Positions 8,672-16,688 of a DNA stretch of 64,000 nucleotides are shown one piece after another. Origin of the DNA: Methanomassiliicoccales archaeon (GTDB taxonomy: Archaea; Thermoplasmatota; Thermoplasmata; Methanomassiliicoccales; JACIVX01). The DNA is taken from the NCBI GenBank assembly GCA_038850735.1, contig JAWCLO010000006.1, forward strand, positions 1-64,000, in the 5' to 3' direction. Made by a program: the position numbers and the translations under genes. The stretch's first letter is position 1. Each line of letters opens with the position of its first letter. Below the pieces are notes generated by a model. It had not been told where the DNA came from. It searched no databases and worked only from the letters and a program-made list of their open reading frames with translations.

Positions 8672-9610
8672 ATGAATAAGAATTACGTGAAAGCAACATA
8701 TACAATTGTCATCGCTGCAATCGTCATCCTGGCGTTTGCTGGGGGATATTATCTAGCAAAATCATCAACACCCGAGACGCCAGTATACGAAGGGGCTAAT
8801 CGAATCGTATCGCTTTCCGCTGCCTGTACGGAAATTATCGTAGCGCTCGGAGCAGGGGATAAGCTTGTTGGCGTTGACCAGGACAGCATTAATTATGCAA
8901 ATGCCGGCAATGAGAGCTTCGAGAATGCGCCAGGCGAGCTCGAAGAATATCCGTCGGTAGTTTCAAACAAAACGAACGTTGGCAAAGCATCGAATCCGAG
9001 CATGGAAACCATCGTGAGTTTAAATCCAGATATCGTCTTTGCTTGGTGGTACAACACCGAGGTGAACAAAAAGATCGGAGATCTGGGAATACCAGTGATC
9101 ACGGTCAATCCGCAGTCCGTTGAAAATGTAACAATCCTTGTGAGAACAATCGGCTCGCTTGTCGGCAAAGCAGCCGAAGCTGAGGATGTGATTGCGGAAA
9201 TGAATGAGAGAATCCAGGCAGTTGTAGATAAAGTTTCAGCGCTCTCTGACGACGAGAAACCACTCGTTTATTATGAGCTGGGAACGCCTCTGAAAACCGT
9301 CGGGCCAGGAACATTTACACATGAACTTATAACGATGGCAGGAGGAATAAACATTGCCGCCAACGAAAGCGCAAGGTATCCGCTGCTCAGTAACGAATAC
9401 ATTCTAGAAAAAAATCCAGACATCATCGTCATCGTGAGCTACGGCGCCTCCATCGAAGCGGTCAAGAGCAGGAGTGGCTGGGCGACGATCAGTGCAGTGC
9501 AGAATGATGAAGTATATAAGATCGAGAGCGGGTGGCTGACGGCGAGCCCACGATTGGTTCTCGGACTCGAGCAACTTGCCAAGTGGTTCCATCCCGGACT
9601 CTTTGACTGA
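8672..9610 (+). CDS. BtuF/FepB-type substrate-binding protein of ABC importer
   Basis: This 312-residue extracytoplasmic binding protein has an N-terminal membrane anchor (residues 9-29, no lipobox Cys) followed by the two-lobed fold used for corrinoids, haem or iron siderophores. The start of the first lobe (R-I-V-S-L-S-A-A-C-T-E-I) is diagnostic, and the W-W-Y-N-T and G-W-L-T-A-S-P-R segments fit the ligand-facing regions. The open frame extends upstream to 8543, but the start is set at the ATG at 8672 after a G-rich GGGGGG. It is first of four genes: binding protein, radical SAM, permease, ATPase. The ligand cannot be read from sequence. Confidence 0.9.
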   Translation: MNKNYVKATYTIVIAAIVILAFAGGYYLAKSSTPETPVYEGANRIVSLSAACTEIIVALGAGDKLVGVDQDSINYANAGNESFENAPGELEEYPSVVSNKTNVGKASNPSMETIVSLNPDIVFAWWYNTEVNKKIGDLGIPVITVNPQSVENVTILVRTIGSLVGKAAEAEDVIAEMNERIQAVVDKVSALSDDEKPLVYYELGTPLKTVGPGTFTHELITMAGGINIAANESARYPLLSNEYILEKNPDIIVIVSYGASIEAVKSRSGWATISAVQNDEVYKIESGWLTASPRLVLGLEQLAKWFHPGLFD

Positions 9611-9623
9611 TGGTGCATCTCGT

Positions 9624-10331
9624 ATGGCGATCTACAGAATCACCTTCTCCCGCGAATATGGGCGAGTGAGCCTTTACAACTGGGGTTGCAATTTCAGTTG
9701 TAAGGGATGCTGCTACAGCATTCTGTCGATTCCAAACGAGAAGAAGATCCCGCTGGAACGCGTGAAGAAGGTTTTGCTGGAGCTCAATCCGACTCGGGTA
9801 CACTTCCTCGGCGGTGAGCCGACGACAAATCCAGATTTGCCGGAGCTGGCGCGCTTCTGTCACGAAGAGCTCCGCGCCTATACAAAAATAGGGCATTCGA
9901 ATGGATCGAACATGCCGCCGAGGCACATCGATGCTGTCTCGGTAAGCATTAAAGCCATCACCGATGAGATTCACCGCGAATACACTGGTGCTTCGAACGC
10001 ACGCGTGCTTGATAATTTTATGAGGATGTACGAAAGAGGCATCAAGGTCGATGCGAGCAGTGTTTACATCCCTGGTTACATCGATTGCGATGAGATTGAA
10101 AGGATCGCGAAATTCATTTCCGCCATTGATCCAGAAATTCCCTACCACATCGTTGGGTACGTTCCGGTTCCAGGATCCCAGTGGAGAAACCCGCTGGCGG
10201 AGGAGGTGCAGGCGGCTGCAAGAGTTGCAAGAAAGTACTTATCAAACGTCACCTTTTCCTGCCTTACCCGCGAAAGGCTGCTGGATTTGAGATCAACAGA
10301 CCCGCGCTTCAAGAGTGCTGTGGTGGCTTAA
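9624..10331 (+). CDS. Radical SAM protein within the importer operon
   Basis: This 235-residue radical SAM enzyme has the [4Fe-4S] motif CX3CX2C at Cys22, Cys26 and Cys29 (W-G-C-N-F-S-C-K-G-C) and the SAM-binding G-G-E-P at about residues 63-66. The size fits a minimal barrel without an extra cluster domain, closest in style to activating-enzyme-like members, but the reaction is unknown. The start chosen is the ATG at 9624, 14 bases after the binding-protein stop; the frame is open back to 9576 inside that gene. Its stop TAA abuts the TTG start of the permease gene. Sitting between transporter genes suggests it modifies, releases or senses the imported cofactor. Confidence 0.88.
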   Translation: MAIYRITFSREYGRVSLYNWGCNFSCKGCCYSILSIPNEKKIPLERVKKVLLELNPTRVHFLGGEPTTNPDLPELARFCHEELRAYTKIGHSNGSNMPPRHIDAVSVSIKAITDEIHREYTGASNARVLDNFMRMYERGIKVDASSVYIPGYIDCDEIERIAKFISAIDPEIPYHIVGYVPVPGSQWRNPLAEEVQAAARVARKYLSNVTFSCLTRERLLDLRSTDPRFKSAVVA

Positions 10332-11384
10332 TTGAACACGAGGAGCATCGACGAGCTTTACGCGCAGAAGAAAGTCAAGAGGCTTATTATTATTATATCA
10401 TTAATTGCAGTGCTTTTCGTTCTCGTCATTCTGGTTATGTGCGTAGGGCCGGTGAAAATATCGCCCTTTACCGTTATTGAGATTCTCTTCGGCACCAATT
10501 CTCCTGGACCCAGCGACGAGCTCTACAGGAAAATCGTCCTGGAGGTGCGCCTGCCCCGCGTGATCCTCAGCGGGCTTGTTGGTGCAGCTCTCTCTGTTGC
10601 TGGCGCCGCTATGCAGGCGCTCTTCCGAAATCCCATGGCAAGCCCTTACATCCTTGGCATTTCGTCGGGCGCTGCATTTGGTGCGTCTCTTGCTATGGTT
10701 TTGGGCATCGGGATGGCTCTGGGCATTTATTCGATACCGCTCTTGGCGTTTGTCTTCGCCCTTGCAACGATTTTCCTCGTTTACGAGGTGGCGAAGGTAC
10801 AGGGGAGGACGCCTGTAGAAACGCTGCTGCTCACCGGCATCGCCGTCGGGTCGCTTTTCTCAGCGCTGGTCTCGTTCATGCAGTACATTGCAGGCGAGAA
10901 ATTGAGCACGATCGTATTTTGGCTCATGGGTGGATTTTGGACAAGCGACTGGGATAAGGTGGCGATCGCCGCGCCTTTGATATTATTGGGCATCGTGGCC
11001 ACCTCAGCGTTCAGCAGGCACCTCAACCTCATCCTCATGGGCGAGGAGACGGCGACGAATTTGGGCCTTGAGGTGGAGACATTCAAAAAGATCATACTCG
11101 TTCTCTCCTCCCTCGTTACGGCCGCTGCCGTCTCGGTGTGCGGCATCATTGGATTTGTTGGTTTGATCATTCCCCACATCATGCGCATTGTCGTCGGCCC
11201 CGACCACCGATTACTTCTGCCCGCATCGTGCATCGTCGGCGCGATATTCCTTATCTCGGTAGATACATTTGCACGTACGATCATAGAGCCTACGGAACTG
11301 CCGGTGGGCGTGATCACCGCGCTCCTTGGCGTCCCCTTCTTCCTCTACCTCCTCCGCAGGAGAAAGAGAATCACGGGGTGGTGA
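10332..11384 (+). CDS. BtuC/FecCD-type ABC importer permease
   Basis: This 350-residue membrane protein of the FecCD family has about ten transmembrane segments. Family signatures include R-L-P-R-V near residue 75, G-A-A-L-S-V-A-G-A-A-M-Q-A, R-N-P-M-A-S-P-Y-I-L-G-I-S-S-G-A-A, and G-F-V-G-L-I-I-P-H-I-M-R near residue 280, which forms the coupling helix for the ATPase. It starts with TTG directly after the radical SAM stop, and the ATPase start overlaps its stop (GTGA), so the products are probably made in step. The protein carries the chelate through the membrane. Confidence 0.93.
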   Translation: MNTRSIDELYAQKKVKRLIIIISLIAVLFVLVILVMCVGPVKISPFTVIEILFGTNSPGPSDELYRKIVLEVRLPRVILSGLVGAALSVAGAAMQALFRNPMASPYILGISSGAAFGASLAMVLGIGMALGIYSIPLLAFVFALATIFLVYEVAKVQGRTPVETLLLTGIAVGSLFSALVSFMQYIAGEKLSTIVFWLMGGFWTSDWDKVAIAAPLILLGIVATSAFSRHLNLILMGEETATNLGLEVETFKKIILVLSSLVTAAAVSVCGIIGFVGLIIPHIMRIVVGPDHRLLLPASCIVGAIFLISVDTFARTIIEPTELPVGVITALLGVPFFLYLLRRRKRITGW

Positions 11385-12166
11385 AGGTGCTCTTGAAAAT
11401 CAAGGATGTGAGTTTTTCGTACAACAGCGTCAATGCGCTCGAAAGCGTGACTTTCGAGGCGGGAGAGGGGGAGATTACTGGCATCATAGGACCAAACGGC
11501 TCAGGAAAGACAACGCTCCTCAGGTGCATCAACCGGTCGCTCAAGCCGAAGGCGGGAACGGTCATGCTTGACGGCGCCGACCTTTCGAAAATGGATAGGG
11601 TGGAGATCGCGAAGAAGATCGGCGTGGTGCCGCAGCGAACCACGGTCTTTCCGTTTACAGTCTTTGACGTCATCCTCATGGGCAGGTTCCCTCATTTGGA
11701 CGTCATGGGGGGCGAGAAGCCGGAAGATTTTGAAGTGGTAAAGAGGGCGATGACACTCACAAACACGTTGCATTTGGCGGAGAGAGTGGTCGACGAGCTG
11801 AGCGGCGGCGAACTGCAGAGGGTGATCATCGCCAGGGCGTTGGCCCAGGAGCCTGAGGTGTTGCTTCTTGACGAGCCGACGCTTCACCTCGATGTGAACC
11901 ACCAGCTCGAGCTCCTTGATCTCGTGAGAAGTATCACGAAGGAGAAGAGGTTGATGACAATCCTCGTCTCTCACGACCTCAACTTAGCGGCAAGGTACTG
12001 TGACAAGCTCATTATGCTGAGCGACGGTAAGGTCCACTCTGTCGGTAGCGTTGGTGAGGTGCTGACGCCGCGGCGACTCAAGGAAGTTTTCCATGTGGAC
12101 GTTGAGGTCATTTACCACGAGAAGACGAGATCTTACAACGTGATCCTCCTCTCGCCTAACGGATGA
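11381..12166 (+). CDS. BtuD/FecE-type ABC importer ATPase
   Basis: This nucleotide-binding subunit of about 261 residues energises the importer. It shows Walker A G-P-N-G-S-G-K-T-T, signature L-S-G-G-E-L-Q-R, Walker B L-L-L-D-E-P-T and the switch S-H-D-L-N. The much longer open frame upstream is only the permease gene read in another frame. The start is set at GTG 11381, giving a GTGA overlap with the permease stop, although GTG 11387 or TTG 11393 are also possible. Last gene of the operon; a gap of 140 bases follows. Confidence 0.93.
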   Translation: MKVLLKIKDVSFSYNSVNALESVTFEAGEGEITGIIGPNGSGKTTLLRCINRSLKPKAGTVMLDGADLSKMDRVEIAKKIGVVPQRTTVFPFTVFDVILMGRFPHLDVMGGEKPEDFEVVKRAMTLTNTLHLAERVVDELSGGELQRVIIARALAQEPEVLLLDEPTLHLDVNHQLELLDLVRSITKEKRLMTILVSHDLNLAARYCDKLIMLSDGKVHSVGSVGEVLTPRRLKEVFHVDVEVIYHEKTRSYNVILLSPNG

Positions 12167-12308
12167 ACCGAAGGGAACGTTATCATCGTTATTTATTGGC
12201 GAGGTATTAGCTACAATTCACATGATCTCCAGTAAATCACCATCTTCTCTTAGCTGGACCGTCTGATCTAGCGCCAAAGTTACTTTTAAAGCATGTGGCG
12301 GATACGCC

Positions 12309-13130
12309 ATGAGAATCGAATTCTTGCGAGATCAACATGTATCTGATTTACTTTCATGGGGTTCCTTAGAAAATGCTATAATAGGGCAATCGAATATTGT
12401 CCAGCAAATGCAGTCATTGCAGAAGGAAAGGAAGTTGTGCGCGACCGGTATTGAGTGCCTCGACAGAATTCTTGGAGGAGGAGTCCCGGTCGGACATGTC
12501 GTGCTTGTGATCGGCGCCTCTGGCACGGGGAAGACTACATTGTCATTAGAATTTCTTATCAGAGGGGCAATCGCTAGCGAAAAGGGAATTTTCGTATCGA
12601 CTGTCTCGCCTGTGGAAAAGATTCTATCGAGCATCGATCGTTTCGACTTCTTTGACAGGAAGATGCTAGAAGATGGTAGGTTGAACATTCTGCACATCGA
12701 TGCTTTTGAAAGCTCCATCGGTGATGCGTTGATCCTTGATTCCTTGGAAAAAGGGATGAGGCTGGCTGATTTAATAGGGGATAAAATAAGGAAAATCAAT
12801 GCGAGCAGGCTCGTTATCGATTCGTTCAGCAGTTTTTCTGGGCAGAGCAACGGCGTGCCAATAGGCCCTAAGGTACTCTCGAGGCTGAGCTCAATTCTCT
12901 TTGAGGCAAAATGTACTGCAATGGTCACCGCTGATGAGTTGAAGGGAAGCGAGCTAGCGGTGGCGGATGGAGTGATACTTATGGGCGATTTCGAGAGGCG
13001 AGGAGATTTGCTGAGGACAATGCAGGTGATCAAGATGAGGGGAGTCGACCATTCAAGATCGAGGTACGTCATTGATTTGACAAGCTGCGGGGTCTTGGCC
13101 ACTCCGCTACTGAGAGGCGGCAGCAGATGA
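12309..13130 (+). CDS. KaiC-like RecA-fold ATPase
   Basis: This 273-residue single-domain KaiC/RadA-like ATPase has a 45-residue N-terminal extension. The KaiC-like entry T-G-I-E-C-L-D-R-I-L-G-G-G-V-P is at residues 46-60, Walker A G-A-S-G-T-G-K-T-T at about 69-77, and Walker B R-L-V-I-D-S-F-S at about 165. Archaeal relatives include the archaellum regulator FlaH and many signalling ATPases; nothing here shows a clock role. It overlaps the next gene by ATGA (13127-13130), so the two proteins likely work as a pair. A type IV pilin gene follows. A TATA-like ACTTTTAAAG at about 12281 supports the start. Confidence 0.82.
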   Translation: MRIEFLRDQHVSDLLSWGSLENAIIGQSNIVQQMQSLQKERKLCATGIECLDRILGGGVPVGHVVLVIGASGTGKTTLSLEFLIRGAIASEKGIFVSTVSPVEKILSSIDRFDFFDRKMLEDGRLNILHIDAFESSIGDALILDSLEKGMRLADLIGDKIRKINASRLVIDSFSSFSGQSNGVPIGPKVLSRLSSILFEAKCTAMVTADELKGSELAVADGVILMGDFERRGDLLRTMQVIKMRGVDHSRSRYVIDLTSCGVLATPLLRGGSR

Positions 13131-13717
13131 GCGCGGAAAAAAAGGATAAGGAGAGCGCTTCTCAACATGATTTAAAGAATAAGTTGAAATCTTTAGCTCC
13201 TGCTTCAGCACTCGCCTTGGAAGTTCCTATGGATAAGTATTTCGACCTCATTGCTGAGCTGATTGACAATTTCGCAAAGACGAAAAATTTGGAGTGCATC
13301 TACCTTCTTGCATCCCTGCCATCTTCCACCATGATCAACGCATTGGAAGCGTTGAGCGTTGATACCGCAAGGATCCGCTTTATCGATTGCGTGACCAGGA
13401 TGATTTTCGGAGAAGCAGCTCCGTCGGGAGCGATCGATTACATCGAAAGACCAACGATGTTAGAGAACATCATTCTGAAGGTTGATTATTTCATGCGGAA
13501 GAATACAGCGAAAAATCCCCTCGTCATCATCGATTCTATTAACGCGCTAGAGGCGCACAACGGTTTAGGTATCCTTTCGGAGTTTTTGCAAGTGCTGCTG
13601 AACATGCTGAGGTCGAAAGGAGCGCACTCTGTGCTCATGTTTATCAAAGAGCAGACGAAGGACGAAGCGAGGGAAACGCTCTCGCTGCTCGTAGACGAAT
13701 ATGTAGATTTTTCGTGA
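13127..13717 (+). CDS. KaiC/RecA-fold protein lacking Walker A, partner of upstream ATPase
   Basis: This 196-residue protein has the core pattern of a RecA-type domain (I-Y-L-L-A-S-L-P where Walker A would be, and N-P-L-V-I-I-D-S-I-N-A-L as a Walker B-like strand) but no G-x-x-x-x-G-K-T/S. It is probably catalytically inactive and could cap or regulate the active ATPase encoded just upstream with a 4-base overlap. The first 25 residues are Lys-rich and likely disordered. No named family is recognised. The relation to KaiC is inferred from the Walker B strand and context. Confidence 0.65.
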   Translation: MSAEKKDKESASQHDLKNKLKSLAPASALALEVPMDKYFDLIAELIDNFAKTKNLECIYLLASLPSSTMINALEALSVDTARIRFIDCVTRMIFGEAAPSGAIDYIERPTMLENIILKVDYFMRKNTAKNPLVIIDSINALEAHNGLGILSEFLQVLLNMLRSKGAHSVLMFIKEQTKDEARETLSLLVDEYVDFS

Positions 13718-14072
13718 TAGATGTTTTGTGGCGATCGCCTTATATCCGCTACAGATCTTTTTTTGAGGAAGTCGAGTTGTGATTATGCATTGATCGAAGC
13801 TGAATCCTCGAGCGATTTCGAGAAATTTCGCAAAACGAGGGGACCCATGTACAGTTCTTCAATCTGATGACAGCTTCGTAATATTATTAACGCTTCATTC
13901 ATGAATTCCAAAAGGTTCTTCATTTCGACAATAGTCGAATTTTATATTATCAGTAGTTCGCCATCAGTCGATTTCGTGCAATCTGAATTGATATCTAAAT
14001 AGAAAGTTTTATAATCAACGATACAAAAATATCTACCAACGTAGGCTTGGCCTACGATAGGAGGACAAAAGA
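13718..14072. other. Intergenic region with pilin promoter and leader hairpin
   Basis: About 355 bases. A TATA-like AGTTTTATAATC at about 14004-14015 precedes the pilin gene, with a leader of roughly 30-40 bases containing the perfect palindrome at 14040-14056 and a GGAGG ribosome-binding site at 14060-14064. The upstream part shows nothing recognisable. Confidence 0.45.
14040..14056 (+). promoter_or_regulatory. Perfect palindrome in the pilin leader
   Basis: CGTAGGC, TTG, GCCTACG forms a perfect 7-bp inverted repeat with a 3-base loop. It ends three bases before the GGAGG of the pilin gene. As RNA it could form a hairpin next to the ribosome-binding site, and as DNA it could be an operator downstream of the promoter. 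Confidence 0.5.
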
Positions 14073-14552
14073 ATGAAAAGGATTTGGAAAATGAGAAGGG
14101 ATTCTGAAGCAGTTTCCCCAGTCATCGCGACGATCCTCATGGTGGCCATTACTGTTGTATTGGCCGCTGTGCTGTACGTCATGGTGATGGGATTCGGAGG
14201 GCCGTCTTCGAATCCACCAATTGCAGCGCTAAATTATGAGAAAACCGCGGAAAACACTTACAAAATCAGTGTAATCTCAATTGACCGAGAGGTATTCTGG
14301 TCTGATTGCAAGCTCGCAGTCGTTAATAACACTGCTTCAGATACATCAGAATTACTGTCAGGTGGGACTGTATCAGGAATCGCGCCCGCTGTTGCTTACT
14401 CGGTAGAATTAATCGATCTTGGAACTGGTGCGAAGGTCGGAGCTGGTGATTACTTCGTTATTAAAACCCAGGCAGATCATACCTACACGATAAGCATACT
14501 GTACGGCACGAAGGAAGACGCCATTGGAACTGTGACCTTCACTGCGACCTGA
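14073..14552 (+). CDS. Archaeal type IV pilin-like protein
   Basis: This 159-residue protein has the archaeal class III signal: basic MKRIWKMRRDSEA followed by V-S-P-V-I-A-T-I-L-M-V-A-I-T-V-V-L-A-A-V, the conserved N-terminal helix of DUF1628-type pilins, cleaved by a prepilin peptidase just before the hydrophobic stretch. The rest (residues 48-159) is a small beta-rich head with N-N-T-A-S and similar sites. It has a good ribosome-binding site (GGAGG, 8 bases before the ATG) and its own promoter. The pilus ATPase and platform genes at the far end of the window could assemble it, but that link is inference. Confidence 0.9.
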   Translation: MKRIWKMRRDSEAVSPVIATILMVAITVVLAAVLYVMVMGFGGPSSNPPIAALNYEKTAENTYKISVISIDREVFWSDCKLAVVNNTASDTSELLSGGTVSGIAPAVAYSVELIDLGTGAKVGAGDYFVIKTQADHTYTISILYGTKEDAIGTVTFTAT

Positions 14553-15757
14553 TGGCGGTGCAGTTCAACAAATTATTTCAACGCCTTTCAATAATTTTAA
14601 TTTTTTTTTGAAGATCTCTTTAAACTGACAAGATCTAGAAAGCTGCTGTTTGGCTTTATCTTGTGAAAAGTTCATGAGTTAAGAATGAACTACAAATATT
14701 TCTTAGCGCGTCATTATCGTTTTATTCAATATTGTTGATTATTAATATTAATCGTGAAATGTTTTATAATGTTTCCCAATATTATGCAACAACATCCGAT
14801 TTAAATTTACGGGATGAGGTTGCAATGGGCGATATACTAAAACGGGGATTGAAACCAACTTTCTTTAGTTCGGAAGGGATTAATCGAATTTGCTATATCA
14901 GCCAGTCTACTATCACAATGATCGAAAATTATTCACATCGTTTAAGTGATGACGAATTCTAGATTTCAAATCTGAACCCTATCGATAAGCATTATGGTAC
15001 CTTGCTTTACAATCTTTAGGGAATTGAAGTGCTATTGCCTTGATATCCTGATGAAAAAATCAATAGCTATTCATCTGATGCTTGTACCAAATAATAACTG
15101 AAATCCTAATGCGAATAAAAATGAGCACATTTGCATAATATTCTATAAATAATCAACTTGACTTAGAACTATTTGGATGCTAGCATGTTCCTTGATTCTT
15201 TTACGACATGCGTACTAAATGTATAGTAATCTCACACATTTCTCGTGGCGGCTCTCCTGTAGGCAAGCGATTCTTGCTCGCCGCAGATGGAGATTTGATT
15301 ATTCAATCTATCTCGAGCAGTCTGGACTGAATGCTCTCTTGTCACAAAATTGAAGGAAGCCATGGTCATCAAAAATTCCATCCGATGAAATGAATAACAA
15401 TAATTAGTTTTGTAAATCTGGTGTAATTTGCTCGATAATACTGGCTTTAATCATTCGCGAATAATACCGATGCAAGTTTATTTCTTATGGAAAGTTCGTG
15501 AAAAAAAGCATAATACTCCTCAGTTACCATATGTATATAAATTTGATTTATTATGATCGTTTCATTATAATAATATGCTAAATTTTTTTATTCAACAATC
15601 CCGAAGCCAGCAATAGCTCTTCCTAACAGCATTAGAAAGTAATTACACCTTATAATGATCAGCTCATTAAACTGGATTTCTGATAGTGTGGGGATGGGCT
15701 ACGTATTGCGGTTGTACCGAATTTAAGATAGTTTATTGTAATCTTGCAATCAAGGGC
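14553..15757. other. A+T-rich stretch of 1.2 kb without a convincing gene
   Basis: This is visibly richer in A+T than the surrounding genes, with many short runs of A or T. The frame at 14732-14962 (76 codons) has no family, no ribosome-binding site and the composition of its surroundings. No tRNA, repeat array or transposon end was seen. It could be a decayed insertion, a regulatory or replication region, or a place for untranslated RNA. Confidence 0.5.
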
Positions 15758-16267
15758 TTATTTTGCTCTTAGCCATCCTATGAGGCGCTTCTGCTTACTC
15801 GCCACATTCATGATTTTTTTCACTTCTGGTGAAAACACAATTACCGATGTGCCTGCGACGGTATCGCTCCACCTCTGCCTCGGATCTCCTTCAATTGCAA
15901 GCCCCACCAAGACATCGAGAGGGAGGAATATGTACCAGAAGATCTTAGGTACGCTTCTGATGAAAGTCTTACTTAAGGAAAGCTCTTCCCCATCTTTCAC
16001 AGGTATGACTTTGAGGCTCAGCAACTTTTTGCCTATGGTCTTTGCATAAACACCTTCAAGAACGCCGCTGTATACAAACCATGCCACTCCAGCAAGCACA
16101 CCAGCGAAAATGTCTTTGTAGGGAACGACAACATGAGAAAGGGCTATCCTGATCGGTATGAACAGTATGAGGGCATCGATAACCGCGGCAACAATTCTAC
16201 GAAGCCAATGTCTTCTCAAAGCACTGCTGTGCTCCAAAAGATCGTATCCTGTCGGCATCCCATCCAC
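15758..16267 (-). CDS. RDD family membrane protein
   Basis: This 169-residue protein has the RDD pattern: R-R-I-V-A-A-V-I-D-A-L in the first membrane segment, T-I-G-K-K-L-L-S-L-K-V in the middle, and D-P-R-Q-R-W-S-D-T-V-A-G-T before the end. Three or four membrane segments are predicted at residues 25-43, 50-70 and 108-126. Members are small integral membrane proteins, some linked to ion transport, but no firm function is known. It stands alone on the minus strand, flanked by gene-poor sequence. Confidence 0.85.
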   Translation of the reverse strand: MDGMPTGYDLLEHSSALRRHWLRRIVAAVIDALILFIPIRIALSHVVVPYKDIFAGVLAGVAWFVYSGVLEGVYAKTIGKKLLSLKVIPVKDGEELSLSKTFIRSVPKIFWYIFLPLDVLVGLAIEGDPRQRWSDTVAGTSVIVFSPEVKKIMNVASKQKRLIGWLRAK

Positions 16268-16688
16268 CTGATATCATCATTACTTGTTTTTGATTAAATA
16301 CTTTGCTGAAGGCGATTTGTTCTGCGGTACCATCACGCAAATGAGTTCAACGAGCCAAACTGCGAAGTCAAGTGGAATATTGTGAGATTCAAGAGCTGTA
16401 TTTCTTCATTTACTGGACCCAGGAAAAATCCGTTCTTCATCGAAAGCACGTCGGCCAGGCATGCTTCCTTGCGGATCCATAACCGCAAATTGCGCATCTT
16501 CAATGAAAGATGAAAATCGTTGCCACTCAGCTCGCCCGTCTCTCTTCACATTTCTGTGCTGGGTTTATCATCATCGTGGCGCTCTCTCAATAAAGAGACG
16601 CATAAGTTAAATTTAACGCTCTTCGAACGATGAGCTATGGCATTCCCCTATGAAATCATCGCAACAAAAAGTATAGATTTGAATCGTC
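16268..16688. other. Intergenic region
   Basis: About 420 bases between divergent RDD and MFS genes. Nothing recognisable was found beyond weak A+T-rich promoter-like runs near 16280-16310 and 16660-16685. The plus frame at 16637-17035 is a shadow of the MFS gene. Confidence 0.4.

Noticed and set aside
12309-13130. KaiC-like genes as a circadian clock
   Set aside because: No KaiA/KaiB genes and only single-domain ATPases; KaiC-like proteins are common in archaea without clocks.
12332-13168. 278-codon open frame on the minus strand
   Set aside because: It is a shadow of the KaiC-like gene on the plus strand; the product is low-complexity and without motifs.
14929-14937. A perfect bacterial DnaA box (TTATTCACA) in the A+T-rich gene-free region
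   Set aside because: About two such 9-mers are expected by chance in a 64-kb window on two strands, only one was noticed, and the DnaA-like protein lacks the domain that binds DnaA boxes.
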